Below, in pieces: positions 24,394 through 32,735 of a DNA stretch of 45,228 bases (the stretch's first letter is position 1; each line of letters starts with the position of its first letter). Made by a program: the position numbers and the translations under genes. The stretch is taken from positions 1-45,228 of the forward strand of contig CAYSPJ010000030.1 in NCBI GenBank assembly GCA_964432875.1, in the 5' to 3' direction. The notes under the pieces were generated by a model. The model saw nothing but the letters and a program-made list of their open reading frames with translations, was not told the DNA's origin and made no database searches. The DNA is from JACJYE01 sp964432875. GTDB taxonomy: Bacteria; Bacteroidota; Bacteroidia; Chitinophagales; Saprospiraceae.

Positions 24394-25086
24394 CTAATAC
24401 CCCGACCCCGAATTGCGCCCGCCCCCGAATTTGAACTTCATGCCGATGCCTAGCTGCAAGATATTGGAATTCAGGCCTTCATTTTGATTCCACAAGCTGT
24501 AGTATCCAATGTCCAACCCGAAGCGCACTTTCCGCCCGGTTTCAAAGCCAGTGTTCGCACCGAAGTAGTTCAACATACCAGAAGACTCCTGAAAATTGGT
24601 GCCGAACTGGCCGATGTAGCGCGGCGAGAGGTAAATGGCAAACGTTTCGGAAGGGTGGTAGGAGGTATATAAAGGGACTTGAAAGTTGAGCAACATACCC
24701 GCCCCGCTGACGACGCCAAACGCGCCCAGACCAACCCCGGTAGAGAGTGCAAAAGGCCCATCCTGACCACCAACGAGTTGGATTTTAGTATCCACCAGAA
24801 AGTTCAAAGCAGTATTGATCCGGATGCCGATGTCCACGTTTTCAGCCACGCCGTAGCGCCCGCCTAATTCGACCAGCGGGATGACGATCTGCTTCAACAC
24901 TTCATTGACTTCCTCCGATTCCTGGAATTCTGGCACATTGGCAAAGTTGAGCGACAAAGCTACTTCGCCCTGGTCTTTGCCCACCGTGCGCCCGGTATTA
25001 AAGCCGGTGAGCGTGGCACAACTGTTGAAAGATAGCACGGCTACTGCAGCCAAAGCGGCAAAGGAAAATTTAAATACTATTTTCAT
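24394..25086 (-). CDS. outer-membrane beta-barrel-like lipoprotein
   Basis: Predicted 230-residue lipoprotein. The N-terminus MKIVFKFSFAALAAVAVLSF runs into 'NSCATLTGFNTGRTVG', with a lipobox-like Cys near residue 23. The remainder is made of alternating beta strands with glycine-rich turns ('ALSTGVGLGAFGVVSGAGML', 'FGLDIGYYSLW', 'LGIGMKFKFGG'), like a small beta-barrel of the Bacteroidota outer membrane. 'GKDQGEVALSLNFANVPEF' suggests family-specific conservation. The frame opens at 25134, but the signal peptide starts at the ATG at 25086. No specific function can be assigned. It is separated from the SPOR-like gene upstream by a strong hairpin. Confidence 0.72.
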   Translation of the reverse strand: MKIVFKFSFAALAAVAVLSFNSCATLTGFNTGRTVGKDQGEVALSLNFANVPEFQESEEVNEVLKQIVIPLVELGGRYGVAENVDIGIRINTALNFLVDTKIQLVGGQDGPFALSTGVGLGAFGVVSGAGMLLNFQVPLYTSYHPSETFAIYLSPRYIGQFGTNFQESSGMLNYFGANTGFETGRKVRFGLDIGYYSLWNQNEGLNSNILQLGIGMKFKFGGGRNSGSGY

Positions 25087-25211
25087 GGTTATCGTTATTT
25101 CAATACTACGACAAGGAAATGGGAAGAAAAACAAATCGATATGTCGCCATCCAGAAATCTTCGGGGATTTTGGCCGGATAAGATTTTCAGAGCAGCGTGC
25201 GAGGGGGATTG

Positions 25212-25257
25212 GAAATGCCTGTCCCGATTAAATGAAATCAATCTGGACAGGCATTTC
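25212..25257 (-). terminator. 13-bp perfect stem after the SPOR-like gene
   Basis: GAAATGCCTGTCC (25212-25224) and GGACAGGCATTTC (25245-25257) form a perfect stem with a 20-nt loop, 14 bp past the stop codon at 25271. It lacks a good T-tract, so it may stabilise the 3' end rather than terminate. Confidence 0.6.
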
Positions 25258-25270
25258 AACTGACGATCCC

Positions 25271-25903
25271 CTACATTCCTCCGCCCATCAAGCTCTTAGC
25301 TTCTTCCATGGTGATGCGGTTGCCGTCGCGATAAGGGACGACCCAAGCATCTTTGATGCCGATTTTCTGCATGTGGCTGCGCAGTTGCTCCGCTTCATCC
25401 ATATTGCGGAACAACCCGATGAGGATTCGCTGCAGGCCATCTACGGTTTCCAGATCGAAGTTGTCGTCGTCCTTATCCAGGGTGGCAGGGACGCTGGTTT
25501 TACCGTAAGCGCCGATTTGTACGCGATAGGTCAGCCCGCGCATGTCGGGCCCGCGGGAAGCCACCGCCTCTTTTTGGTCCCTCATCTGCTGCATGGCATC
25601 TTGAGCGGAACGCATGCCCATATTCAATTGGCTGATTTCCTGCTCGAGGTCAGCGATTTTAGCGTCTTTGCGGCTGCGCTCTGATTCCAACTGATTCATA
25701 CGGCTTTGGAGCTCCTGGTTTTCGCGGCGGTAGCGGTTCAGGTCATCCTCCATCGTCATCAGCGCATCGGGGTTGCTTTTGTAATTTTTCAGCTTTTGCT
25801 TGAATTCTTTCTTTTCCTGGCGGCTCATTTTTTGCGCCTGGGCTTGTACCAAGCCGAGAGCCAGGATAGCGATGGCAATAAAAAAGATTTTTTGCAGTCT
25901 CAT
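25271..25903 (-). CDS. secreted coiled-coil protein with C-terminal SPOR-like domain
   Basis: Predicted 210-residue exported protein. After signal peptide MRLQKIFFIAIAILALGLVQ...AQA comes a highly charged coiled coil ('DLNRYRRENQELQSRMNQLE', about 53-110). A SPOR-like fold follows from about residue 125 ('GLTYRVQIGAYGKTSVPATL', then 'LQRILIGLFRNMDEAEQLRS' and 'GIKDAWVVPYRDGNRITMEE'). SPOR domains bind denuded peptidoglycan glycans at septa. The frame extends 39 codons upstream, but those lie across the probable promoter, so the ATG at 25903 is used. It probably acts in the periplasm; the partner is unknown. Confidence 0.78.
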   Translation of the reverse strand: MRLQKIFFIAIAILALGLVQAQAQKMSRQEKKEFKQKLKNYKSNPDALMTMEDDLNRYRRENQELQSRMNQLESERSRKDAKIADLEQEISQLNMGMRSAQDAMQQMRDQKEAVASRGPDMRGLTYRVQIGAYGKTSVPATLDKDDDNFDLETVDGLQRILIGLFRNMDEAEQLRSHMQKIGIKDAWVVPYRDGNRITMEEAKSLMGGGM

Positions 25904-26041
25904 GGTGCTATTGGTTTTTATGATTAATGTAATGACAAAGCACTGAAAGGGCGCTCCGAAAGAGTTGAAGTTGCCAGGGGAGTGAAGATAAGTTGTACTA
26001 CTTGTAGTAACCCTCCCCATTAGTTGGGAGTTTTAACATCG

Positions 26042-26049
26042 TAAAGGTA
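26042..26049 (-). promoter_or_regulatory. candidate -7 element for the SPOR-like gene
   Basis: The minus strand reads TACCTTTA inside CCCTACCTTTAC. The same 12-base string precedes the mannose-1-phosphate guanylyltransferase gene (around 45137). It is one base off TAnnTTTG and would give a leader of about 130 nt. Confidence 0.4.
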
Positions 26050-26185
26050 GGGAATATTTTGTGATCATGGCCAGAAATTTGTGGGGTTAAATTTTAGCTG
26101 GACAGTAATAAAACTAGAGTGGCGGGCCAGGCTGCTTATACCGGCCCGTTCCCGCCACCTCCAAAACTATTCGAATTGGATGGTA

Positions 26186-26824
26186 TTACCCCAGGTTATC
26201 ATATTCGTAAATAGGGTGATCCAGCTTATCATTGGGCTGGATGGTCAGCAAAGGGTTGATGATGCCATCTGCCAAGTCATAGACCCATCCGTGGATGGTA
26301 GGGATTTGTTGTTTTTTCCAGGAACGCTGAACGATGGCTGTTTTTGCCAGGTTGTGCACCTGCTCCTTTACATTGAGCTCAATTAAACGATTCACCCGCT
26401 CGGATTCCGTGGGCAGCGCGTCAACTTCTGCCTGGTTGAAGCGGTAAACATCTTTAATGTTGCGTAGCCAAGTGTCAATAATGCCAATAGATTGGTTGCT
26501 CATCGCTGCCTTAACGCCCCCACAGCCGTAGTGGCCACAAACGATGACGTATTTAACTTGCAGCACCTCCACCGCGTATTGCAATACGCTGAGCATATTG
26601 AGGTCGGTATGCACGACCATATTGGCGATATTGCGGTGGATAAAGACTTCGCCGGGCTGGGTCCGGGTGATTTCAGTAGGCGGCACCCGGCTGTCAGCAC
26701 AGCCAATCCACAAAAAATCTGGCTTTTGGATATTCACCAGCCGATTGAAAAAATCTTTGTCTTCTCGTACTTTTTCAGTAGCCCAAGCCTTGTTTTCGCG
26801 CAGTAGTTGCTCAAATCGTTCCAT
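26186..26824 (-). CDS. can: beta-class carbonic anhydrase
   Basis: Predicted 212-residue cytoplasmic zinc enzyme interconverting CO2 and bicarbonate. The zinc and active-site residues are all visible: 'WIGCADSRVPP' holds C42, D44 and R46 (the CxDxR motif), and 'IVCGHYGCGGVKAA' holds H98 and C101 (the HxxC motif). Further family blocks are 'FIHRNIANMV' and 'IHGWVYDLADG'. The length fits bacterial beta-CA of the Can type. It is preceded by a 15-bp inverted repeat 27-70 bp upstream of the start. The gene appears monocistronic. Symbol by homology to the E. coli can class. Confidence 0.95.
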   Translation of the reverse strand: MERFEQLLRENKAWATEKVREDKDFFNRLVNIQKPDFLWIGCADSRVPPTEITRTQPGEVFIHRNIANMVVHTDLNMLSVLQYAVEVLQVKYVIVCGHYGCGGVKAAMSNQSIGIIDTWLRNIKDVYRFNQAEVDALPTESERVNRLIELNVKEQVHNLAKTAIVQRSWKKQQIPTIHGWVYDLADGIINPLLTIQPNDKLDHPIYEYDNLG

Positions 26825-26850
26825 GTTTTCAGTATTTTAGTTGTTCAAAA

Positions 26851-26894
26851 TTAAAGTCTTGAAGCCTTCTAAAGCTAAAGCTCCAAGACTTTAA
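26851..26894 (-). promoter_or_regulatory. inverted repeat upstream of carbonic anhydrase
   Basis: TTAAAGTCTTG (26851-26861) and CAAGACTTTAA (26884-26894) are perfect 11-bp arms. Allowing one mismatch they extend to 15 bp (AGC/GCT). The loop holds a repeated CTAAAG. It could be an operator, a leader hairpin or the terminator of the aminotransferase unit. Confidence 0.5.
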
Positions 26895-26997
26895 CCCAAG
26901 GCAGTATCAAAGGGCATGTAATGTTGCTTTTATGCTTCCTCCAAATCGATAAGCCATATTTGGAAATCATTTATAAGCCTGCGGCAAGGGCAATCTC

Positions 26998-28113
26998 TTA
27001 TGCCAAGATGCGCCGCAGGGCTGCAACCAGCATACTGATATGGTTGGGGGTGCTGCTCTCCCCCATCAAGCCGATGCGCCAGATTTTACCTGCGAATTGC
27101 CCCAAGCCACCGCCGATTTCAATATTGTACTCGTCGAGCAAGCGTTGGCGCACCCGGGCATCGTCCACCCCGGGTGGTATTTTCACGGCATTGAGCATCG
27201 GCAGGCGGAAGCCTGCAGGCACCAGGAATTCAAAGCCCAAGGCTTCCATTTCGGCTTTGAGCAGTTCGTGGTTGCGCCAGTGGCGGGCAAAGCGGTTTTC
27301 CAGCCCTTCTTCCAGCACCAGGCGGTAGGCTTCCCGCAGGGCAAACATAGCCGAAACCGGTGCCGTATGGTGATAAGCCCGCTTGGCACCCGCCCAATAA
27401 CTGCGCACCAGCGACAAGTCTAAAAACCAGCTTTGCACTTTGGTTTTCCGCCGCTCCAGGGCTGCTACCGCCTGTTCGCTAAAGGAGACAGGAGACAGGC
27501 CCGGAGGGGCGCTCAGGCACTTCTGAGTACCGGAATAGACGGCATCAATCCCCCACTCATCTACTTTCAGCTCCGTACCGCAGTAGGAGGTCACGGCATC
27601 CACCAGGAAGAGGGCGCCGGCTTCGCGAGCCATCCGGCCGATCTCCTGGAGCGGCTGTAAGACGCCGGTGGAAGTTTCAGCATGGACGACAGCAAGCACT
27701 TTGGGCTGGCAGCGCTCCAGGGCCAGCTTCACCTGCTGCGGGTCTATCGCGGTACCCCAGGGTGCCTCCACCCGGTGTACTTTAGCGCCACAGCGCTCGG
27801 CGATATCGGCCATACGCCCGCCGAAGACGCCGTGGATGCAGATAAGCGCCTCATCGCCAGGCTCCAATAAATTGACCAGGCAGGTTTCCATGCCGGCGCT
27901 GCCGGGTGCCGAGACGACGAAGGTCAGATGGTTTCGCGTCTGGAAAGTAGCCTGCGCCATAGCCTTGATGTCGTCCATGATGTGGACGAATTCAGGGTCT
28001 AGATGACCGATGAGTGGCGTGCTCATCGCTTTCAATACCCGGGGGTGCACATCGCTGGGGCCCGGCCCCATCAGGATGCGCGTACTCGTATGTAATTCGT
28101 GTTGAAAAGACAT
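26998..28113 (-). CDS. class V aminotransferase (alanine--glyoxylate/serine aminotransferase-like)
   Basis: Predicted 371-residue PLP-dependent enzyme of the AGT/serine--pyruvate aminotransferase family. Motifs: 'MGPGPSDVHPRVLKAM' (about 15-30), 'APGSAGMETCLVNLLEPGD' (about 69-87), 'HAETSTGVLQPL', 'FLVDAVTSYCGTELKVDEWG' (about 174-193), and the PLP-lysine site 'YSGTQKCLSAPPGLSP' with Lys near 202. The C-terminal 'EIGGGLGQFAGKIWRIGLMG' is characteristic of the group. It transfers an amino group between alanine or serine and glyoxylate or pyruvate; the exact substrates cannot be told. It starts 8 bp after the universal stress protein stop, so the two form an operon. Confidence 0.9.
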   Translation of the reverse strand: MSFQHELHTSTRILMGPGPSDVHPRVLKAMSTPLIGHLDPEFVHIMDDIKAMAQATFQTRNHLTFVVSAPGSAGMETCLVNLLEPGDEALICIHGVFGGRMADIAERCGAKVHRVEAPWGTAIDPQQVKLALERCQPKVLAVVHAETSTGVLQPLQEIGRMAREAGALFLVDAVTSYCGTELKVDEWGIDAVYSGTQKCLSAPPGLSPVSFSEQAVAALERRKTKVQSWFLDLSLVRSYWAGAKRAYHHTAPVSAMFALREAYRLVLEEGLENRFARHWRNHELLKAEMEALGFEFLVPAGFRLPMLNAVKIPPGVDDARVRQRLLDEYNIEIGGGLGQFAGKIWRIGLMGESSTPNHISMLVAALRRILA

Positions 28114-28121
28114 AGCCTGAT

Positions 28122-29063
28122 CTAACGGATGATTAAAGTGGGGATGCGGTCATTCATATCCAAAAGTGTTTCGGTAGTGCTGCCCAACAGCAGGCGCTCC
28201 AGCCTGGACATCCCCTTGGAGCCCATCACCAGCAAGTCGCCTTTAGCCTCCAGCCCCTTTTCCAGGATTTGCTGCGCCACATCTGGCAACTCGCTATCTA
28301 TCAGCAGGGGTTTGACCTCCTGCTCTTGCCCGGGGAATTCATCGGCCATAAATTTGGCGAAGCCTTGTTCGTGGTTGTCCCTGATGTTGCGCTCAAACTG
28401 GTCGGGCGTCATATCCAGTGAATGGGCCATGAGGCTAGGCCGCTGGTAAACGTTGATGGCAATGACTTTGACGCCTTTGCCCAGGTGGTGCTTGAGGTCC
28501 AGCGCTGCCCGCAGCGCCCGGATGGAGTTTTCGGAAAAGTCCATCGGCACGAGGATGGTTTTTAAGTGGCCGTGGGCTTTTTCGGGTATGACCAGCAGGT
28601 TCAAGCCGCTCTGGCGGATCAGGTTTTTCGCCAAGACGCCGTTTTGGGAGCCGGCCTTCCTGCCTACCACGATCAGGTTGGTCTTTTTTTCGTTGGCCAG
28701 CATGACAAACTCTTCTAAAACAGCGCCTTGGCGGATGTGGTATTCCAGGTTGTGGCGGGTCAGCTGCGGGGGTAGCTTCCCGGCTTCTTTTTCCAGGGCA
28801 GCCTGTATTTCAGCTTCTTTTTCTTCGCTCAGGCCGGTAGGCTTCTCTGGATATACCGCACGCAAGGGCCACATCGGTTTCGGGGCGGATACGACGTGCA
28901 GCAGGGCTGTGCTCTTAAAAGGGATGTGCTCCCCAAAAAAACCCAGGTACTTCAGCACTTGGGCATCAGTTCGATTTAGGGCTAGCCCTACCAGAGCTTC
29001 TACGGGCTTAAGGCCTGTCGTATTTCCTTGGGTTTCTGCTTGTCCTCCGCTGGTGGATTGCAT
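28122..29063 (-). CDS. tandem universal stress protein (UspA family)
   Basis: Predicted 313-residue cytoplasmic protein with two Usp domains. The first (about 22-160) ends with 'NLIVVGRKAGSQNGVLAKNL' and 'GLNLLVIPE'. The second (about 165-313) opens 'KTILVPMDFSENSIRALRAA' and closes 'DLLVMGSKGMSRLERLLLGS' and 'IPTLIIR'. The 'GSKGMSRLERLLLGSTTE' block matches the ATP-binding G-2x-G-9x-G(S/T) motif; the first domain's version is degenerate. Tandem Usp proteins are common in Bacteroidota and are induced by starvation or redox stress. It leads a two-gene operon with the aminotransferase and has a TATCTTTG promoter element upstream. Confidence 0.88.
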   Translation of the reverse strand: MQSTSGGQAETQGNTTGLKPVEALVGLALNRTDAQVLKYLGFFGEHIPFKSTALLHVVSAPKPMWPLRAVYPEKPTGLSEEKEAEIQAALEKEAGKLPPQLTRHNLEYHIRQGAVLEEFVMLANEKKTNLIVVGRKAGSQNGVLAKNLIRQSGLNLLVIPEKAHGHLKTILVPMDFSENSIRALRAALDLKHHLGKGVKVIAINVYQRPSLMAHSLDMTPDQFERNIRDNHEQGFAKFMADEFPGQEQEVKPLLIDSELPDVAQQILEKGLEAKGDLLVMGSKGMSRLERLLLGSTTETLLDMNDRIPTLIIR

Positions 29064-29144
29064 ATCAGAGATGGTGTTTTAGTTGGTCGGCAAAATTGCG
29101 CTTGCGCCCGGCCTGCCAGCTCGCCGGCCATGCCGGGGCACTGA

Positions 29145-29152
29145 CAAAGATA
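29145..29152 (-). promoter_or_regulatory. -7 element TATCTTTG for the usp-aminotransferase operon
   Basis: An exact minus-strand match 82 bp before the usp start. The -33 region is weak. The leader would be about 75 nt. Confidence 0.55.
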
Positions 29153-29310
29153 AACATTAATTTTGGTGAGCAGTGAAAGGATGCGGGGATTTTTGTGCGA
29201 AAAAGGGCTGGAATGATAGCCGCTGCCCATACCTCTTAAAAACTGAGGACCGACAGCAACGACCCCACCCTAATCTCAGAGGCGATTGATTCTAATGAGC
29301 TTAAACTGAT

Positions 29311-29365
29311 GATGACTTATCCTTTACCCTTTATCCTTCACCCTTTACCCTTTATCCTTTACCCT
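29311..29365. repeat. CCTTTACCC/CCTTTATCC minisatellite, left of gap
   Basis: A pyrimidine-rich, seven-base-register repeat (CCTTTAC CCTTTAT CCTTCAC CCTTTAC and so on). The whole 55 bp is identical to the sequence at 29466-29520 on the other side of the gap. Confidence 0.85.
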
Positions 29366-29465
29366 NNNNNNNNNNNNNNNNNNNNNNNNNNNNNNNNNNN
29401 NNNNNNNNNNNNNNNNNNNNNNNNNNNNNNNNNNNNNNNNNNNNNNNNNNNNNNNNNNNNNNNNN
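29366..29465. other. assembly gap (100 N)
   Basis: Exactly 100 undetermined bases, flanked on both sides by the same 55-bp repeat. The gap size is probably a placeholder, and the true length could be zero or a longer repeat tract. Confidence 0.95.
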
Positions 29466-29520
29466 GATGACTTATCCTTTACCCTTTATCCTTCACCCTT
29501 TACCCTTTATCCTTTACCCT
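29466..29520. repeat. CCTTTACCC/CCTTTATCC minisatellite, right of gap
   Basis: Base-for-base identical to 29311-29365, followed by a C-run and, 9 bp on, the end of the Kelch-like gene. Confidence 0.85.
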
Positions 29521-29528
29521 CCCCCCCT

Positions 29529-31142
29529 TCATTTCTTCAAAATCGTTTTAGTCGCGTAGTACTTATGGTCAAAAACCAGCGTGAGCCACAGCGCCTGCGG
29601 AGCGATCTGGCTATCCAGCCGGATGTTTTGGCGGTTTTCGCCGACGGCTGAGTTCTCCAGGCGGCCCCGCTGCAGGATCTTGCCGTCCTGGCTGCTGAGG
29701 AAGTAATCCACCCGCATCGTGCGGGGCAGGGTATAGCTGATGCCCAACTCCTCGCTGACCGGGTTTGGGTAGGGCTCGAAGCTATAAGGATGCTTCCCCT
29801 GCACTTCCTGGATAGCTGTCGTGTTGGTTTTGATAAGACGGACGGCGTAAATCGAAGTATCCGCGCTGGTGGTATTAGTCTGGTTATTGCTAAAGGGGTT
29901 GCGCGAAGGGCTGAGGATGCCGCCATATATGTGCCCGATCAGAATCGTATCGCTCGGTATCTGGCTGAGCAGAATGATTTTGGAATCAGTATGCGGCAGC
30001 TCCTGATTGATGATAAATTCGGCGCTGGCCCCCTTTAGTCCCGGCATCTCGATGGGCAGTTGATACTCCTGGAGGCTGCCATCAGCAAAGCGCGTCAGGC
30101 GGCTGATGGTGCGCACGAAGGGCACCTGATGGTCCTGAATCAGTTGGCCATCCTGGTAGTAGTACTGGCTGATGCCTCCAAAAAACACGGCGTGCATCTG
30201 GTTATGGCCGCTATCGTACAGCGCAACCTTGGCACTGTGGTAGTTGCACAAGTATTGGTTGAACTCGGGGATCGGCGTATATCCGCTGGCAGTGATATCC
30301 ACCGGGTACAAGAACGGCAAGTCGGCATTGATTTGGAATACGCCAGAAGAGATAGTATAGCCTTCCGCGCCATCGGGAAATATCTGCGGCAGCAGATTGT
30401 AGTCCCTCCGGCGCAGGTGGATGGGGTCGGCGATGGCCTCGTAGCTGTCGAAGCTCAGCTCATCGCCCACACTCCGGATGGCGAATTTGCGGATCTCGTT
30501 GGTATAGGCCTGCACGAAGCCCGGCCCGTGGTCGGGCCCATGGGGGTTGTAGCGCCCATCGAAGCGGTGCCCGCCGACGAGGTAAAACGTATCGCCGATT
30601 TTCCCCAACTGCCCGCCAGTGACGGCAAAAACATCATGGCTAATCTGCTTGAAGTAAGGTGCGATGGCACCGCCACTGATAATAGCCTGCACCAAGCCAG
30701 GCAAGTTTACTGCAGCGAGATAGGGAAAGGTGAGGTAGCGATCGGACGAAGCGGAGTAAGCGTAGCCGCCAATGATATACAAATCATCTCCATCCTGGAA
30801 AAAATTCAGATTGGTAGACTGTAGTTGCTCGGCCAGTCCGGTTGGCAGCACGCTCACCGAAGCTTTCCAGAAGGTCGAATTTGCCACATCAATCACGTAG
30901 ATATCGGTATTGTTTTGAGCTGCGGGGAAAGCATTGAACGGCTGCCGGGCGTGCACCCCATCCCTCCGCCCGCCAATGACGACCCACTTGCCGCCGTGCT
31001 GCCCGAAGGCATAGGAGTGCAGCCCCGGCAGGTTGGGGATATTGACGGGCTGTAGTTCCAGTTCGTAATCGAAAGCGCCTTGGGCAGAGAGGGGCAAAGC
31101 GCTGAAAATCAGTGCCGCCAGCATCAGGAGGAGTTTATTCAT
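29529..31142 (-). CDS. Kelch-like beta-propeller protein with T9SS sorting domain
   Basis: Predicted 537-residue secreted protein. Signal peptide MNKLLLMLAALIFSALPLSAQ is followed by Kelch-type propeller blades with diglycine turns: 'KWVVIGGRRDG' (about 51-61), 'DDLYIIGGYAYS' (about 117-128), 'GDTFYLVGGHRFDG' (about 182-195), 'AVFFGGISQYY' and 'LIGHIYGG'. The tail is a T9SS type A domain from 'FEPYPNPVSEELGISYTLPR' (about 455) to 'KTILKK'. Propellers of this kind usually bind proteins or sugars at the surface. No catalytic residue is evident. The 3' end is 9 bp from the minisatellite beside the assembly gap. It is transcribed alone. Confidence 0.85.
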   Translation of the reverse strand: MNKLLLMLAALIFSALPLSAQGAFDYELELQPVNIPNLPGLHSYAFGQHGGKWVVIGGRRDGVHARQPFNAFPAAQNNTDIYVIDVANSTFWKASVSVLPTGLAEQLQSTNLNFFQDGDDLYIIGGYAYSASSDRYLTFPYLAAVNLPGLVQAIISGGAIAPYFKQISHDVFAVTGGQLGKIGDTFYLVGGHRFDGRYNPHGPDHGPGFVQAYTNEIRKFAIRSVGDELSFDSYEAIADPIHLRRRDYNLLPQIFPDGAEGYTISSGVFQINADLPFLYPVDITASGYTPIPEFNQYLCNYHSAKVALYDSGHNQMHAVFFGGISQYYYQDGQLIQDHQVPFVRTISRLTRFADGSLQEYQLPIEMPGLKGASAEFIINQELPHTDSKIILLSQIPSDTILIGHIYGGILSPSRNPFSNNQTNTTSADTSIYAVRLIKTNTTAIQEVQGKHPYSFEPYPNPVSEELGISYTLPRTMRVDYFLSSQDGKILQRGRLENSAVGENRQNIRLDSQIAPQALWLTLVFDHKYYATKTILKK

Positions 31143-31164
31143 GTTTCTTTTTTTGGTGGTACCT

Positions 31165-31172
31165 CAAAGTTA
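31165..31172 (-). promoter_or_regulatory. -7 element TAACTTTG for the Kelch-like gene
   Basis: A minus-strand match to TAnnTTTG, 23 bp before the ATG. No good -33 box; a short inverted repeat (CAGAC/GTCTG, 31180-31195) lies where it would be. Confidence 0.45.
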
Positions 31173-31397
31173 AAGGTTACAGACGGTTGGGTCTGTGATA
31201 AAAGTCACTGAGAGGGGCGCATAGTGCTGCTGAAGCGGGATGATTATACCAAACCCGCTGGTTTCATTTATTGCAGATATAAATGACCGTTGCTGCGCCC
31301 AGCACATCTCTCGTCATGCGAAGGCAGGTAGATGAGCCGATGTTGACGGGCGTACGCCTGAATCATCTCCATGGTTTTTCGATCGCCCACTATTGCT

Positions 31398-31405
31398 TAT
31401 CTTTG
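31398..31405 (+). promoter_or_regulatory. -7 element TATCTTTG for the aminotransferase at 31478
   Basis: An exact plus-strand match 73 bp before the chosen ATG, with a TTTTTC run about 17 nt upstream as a weak -33. It argues against the upstream ATG at 31283. The rest of 31173-31477 holds nothing else recognisable. Confidence 0.5.
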
Positions 31406-31477
31406 CCGCCAAGCCGCCGGCGAAGGAGGCTGTGCCCCAACTGCTCTGCAGGGCGACAAGCATCAAAAACAACGCAA

Positions 31478-32632
31478 ATGCAATTCGACAAATCAACCAC
31501 CCTCTTCCCCGCCAGCCAGGACATGGCCTTTCTGGGCCACTGCAGCATCTCCCCCCTTTACGGCCCGGCCGCCGACCTGGCTGTCGAGCTGATCCGCGAA
31601 CAGCAGTATCGGGCTGGCTTGCATTTCGTGGCTACCTATCTGGAACAGCTCGAACAGTTAAAAATCCATACGGCTACCCTACTGCGCACCCAGCCGGAGC
31701 ATATCGCAGCGGTAAAAAACACTTCCGAAGCCATCTCGATGATCGCCAACGGCTATCCCTTCGAGCCGGGCGACGAGGTGATTTCCTACGTACACGAATA
31801 CCCGGCCAACCACTATCCCTGGCGCTTGCAGGAGCAGCGGGGCGTCAAGCTGAAGCTGCTCTCCAACGTGCCGGCTCGGCCCGGCCTTAGCCTCCCCGGC
31901 GCTTGGAGCATGGTCGAGTTGGAGTCTCTCATCACGCCGCGCACCCGCATCATCGCGCTGAGCCACGTGCAGTTCACCAGCGGCTATGCCGCCGATTTGC
32001 GTGCTCTGGGGCAGTTGTGCCGTGAGCGTGGCATCGATTTGGTGATTGATGCCGCCCAGAGCCTGGGCAGCATGCCCATTTTCCCGGAAGAAATGAACAT
32101 TGCCGCCCTGGCTTCGGCCGGCTGGAAATGGCTGTTGGGCCCCTTCGGCACCGGCGTCTTCTATACCTCGGCCCCCTTCCGCGACAAGCTGGCCCCCGTG
32201 CAGATCGGTGCTGAAACCATGCAGCAGGGCTTCGACTACCTCGACCACAACTGGACCCCGCATACCACGGCCAAGCGCTTCGAGTATAGCTCTTCCCCCA
32301 TCAGCTTGGTGGCAGCCCTGGCCAAGGCCATCGGCGAGGTACACGCCCATTACGGTGCCGAGGCGATCTTCCAGGAAATCCTCCGCCTGCAAGATGTCTT
32401 CTTGGGTGCGCTGGATAATCCGCATCTCGAGCCCCTGGTCTTCGAGGGGCCTCACCGCTCGGGCATCCTCTCCATCGTCGGCCCCGACCTGAAGGCCCTC
32501 AACCAAGGCCTGCTGGACGCCAAAATCGCCTGCGCCTTGCGCAGCGGCTTTTTGCGCGTAGCCCCGCATTTTTATAATACAGACGAGGAGATGCTGCGGT
32601 TGGCGGAAGCCTTGTCAAAAGTTCATCGCTAA
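31478..32632 (+). CDS. class V aminotransferase (cysteine desulfurase/isopenicillin epimerase-like)
   Basis: Predicted 384-residue PLP enzyme of aminotransferase class V. Motifs: 'FLGHCSISPLYGPA' (about 18-31), 'AVKNTSEAISMIANGYPFEP' (about 77-96), 'ALSHVQFTSGYAADLRALGQ' (about 162-181), 'DLVIDAAQSLGSMPI' (about 188-202) with the PLP-binding Asp, and the lysine site 'ASAGWKWLLGPFGTGVFY' (about 212-229) with Lys near 217. It resembles SufS/CsdA and related epimerase- or kynureninase-like enzymes but lacks a convincing cysteine desulfurase Cys loop, so a sulfur role is not claimed. The upstream extension to 31283 is Arg/Pro-rich and precedes a promoter element, so it is rejected. Confidence 0.85.
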   Translation: MQFDKSTTLFPASQDMAFLGHCSISPLYGPAADLAVELIREQQYRAGLHFVATYLEQLEQLKIHTATLLRTQPEHIAAVKNTSEAISMIANGYPFEPGDEVISYVHEYPANHYPWRLQEQRGVKLKLLSNVPARPGLSLPGAWSMVELESLITPRTRIIALSHVQFTSGYAADLRALGQLCRERGIDLVIDAAQSLGSMPIFPEEMNIAALASAGWKWLLGPFGTGVFYTSAPFRDKLAPVQIGAETMQQGFDYLDHNWTPHTTAKRFEYSSSPISLVAALAKAIGEVHAHYGAEAIFQEILRLQDVFLGALDNPHLEPLVFEGPHRSGILSIVGPDLKALNQGLLDAKIACALRSGFLRVAPHFYNTDEEMLRLAEALSKVHR

Positions 32633-32735
32633 GGTTCGACTCAGGATGTTGACCTCCAAGCGGATTGCGGGCATAGCCTGTCGATGCACCTCCACCAACT
32701 GAGCAGGTTTCAGAGGCTCGCCTAAAACGATAGCG

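Noticed and set aside
29311..29520. True tandem duplication of the 55-bp block around the gap
   Set aside because: A de Bruijn contig-end overlap explains the exact identity more simply, though long reads would be needed to be certain.
31283..31477. N-terminal extension of the class V aminotransferase
   Set aside because: The residues are Arg/Pro-rich and non-homologous, and a promoter element lies inside the extension.
31679..32569. 296-codon minus-strand frame
   Set aside because: It is antisense to the class V aminotransferase, whose PLP motifs are clear; the antisense product has no recognisable motif.
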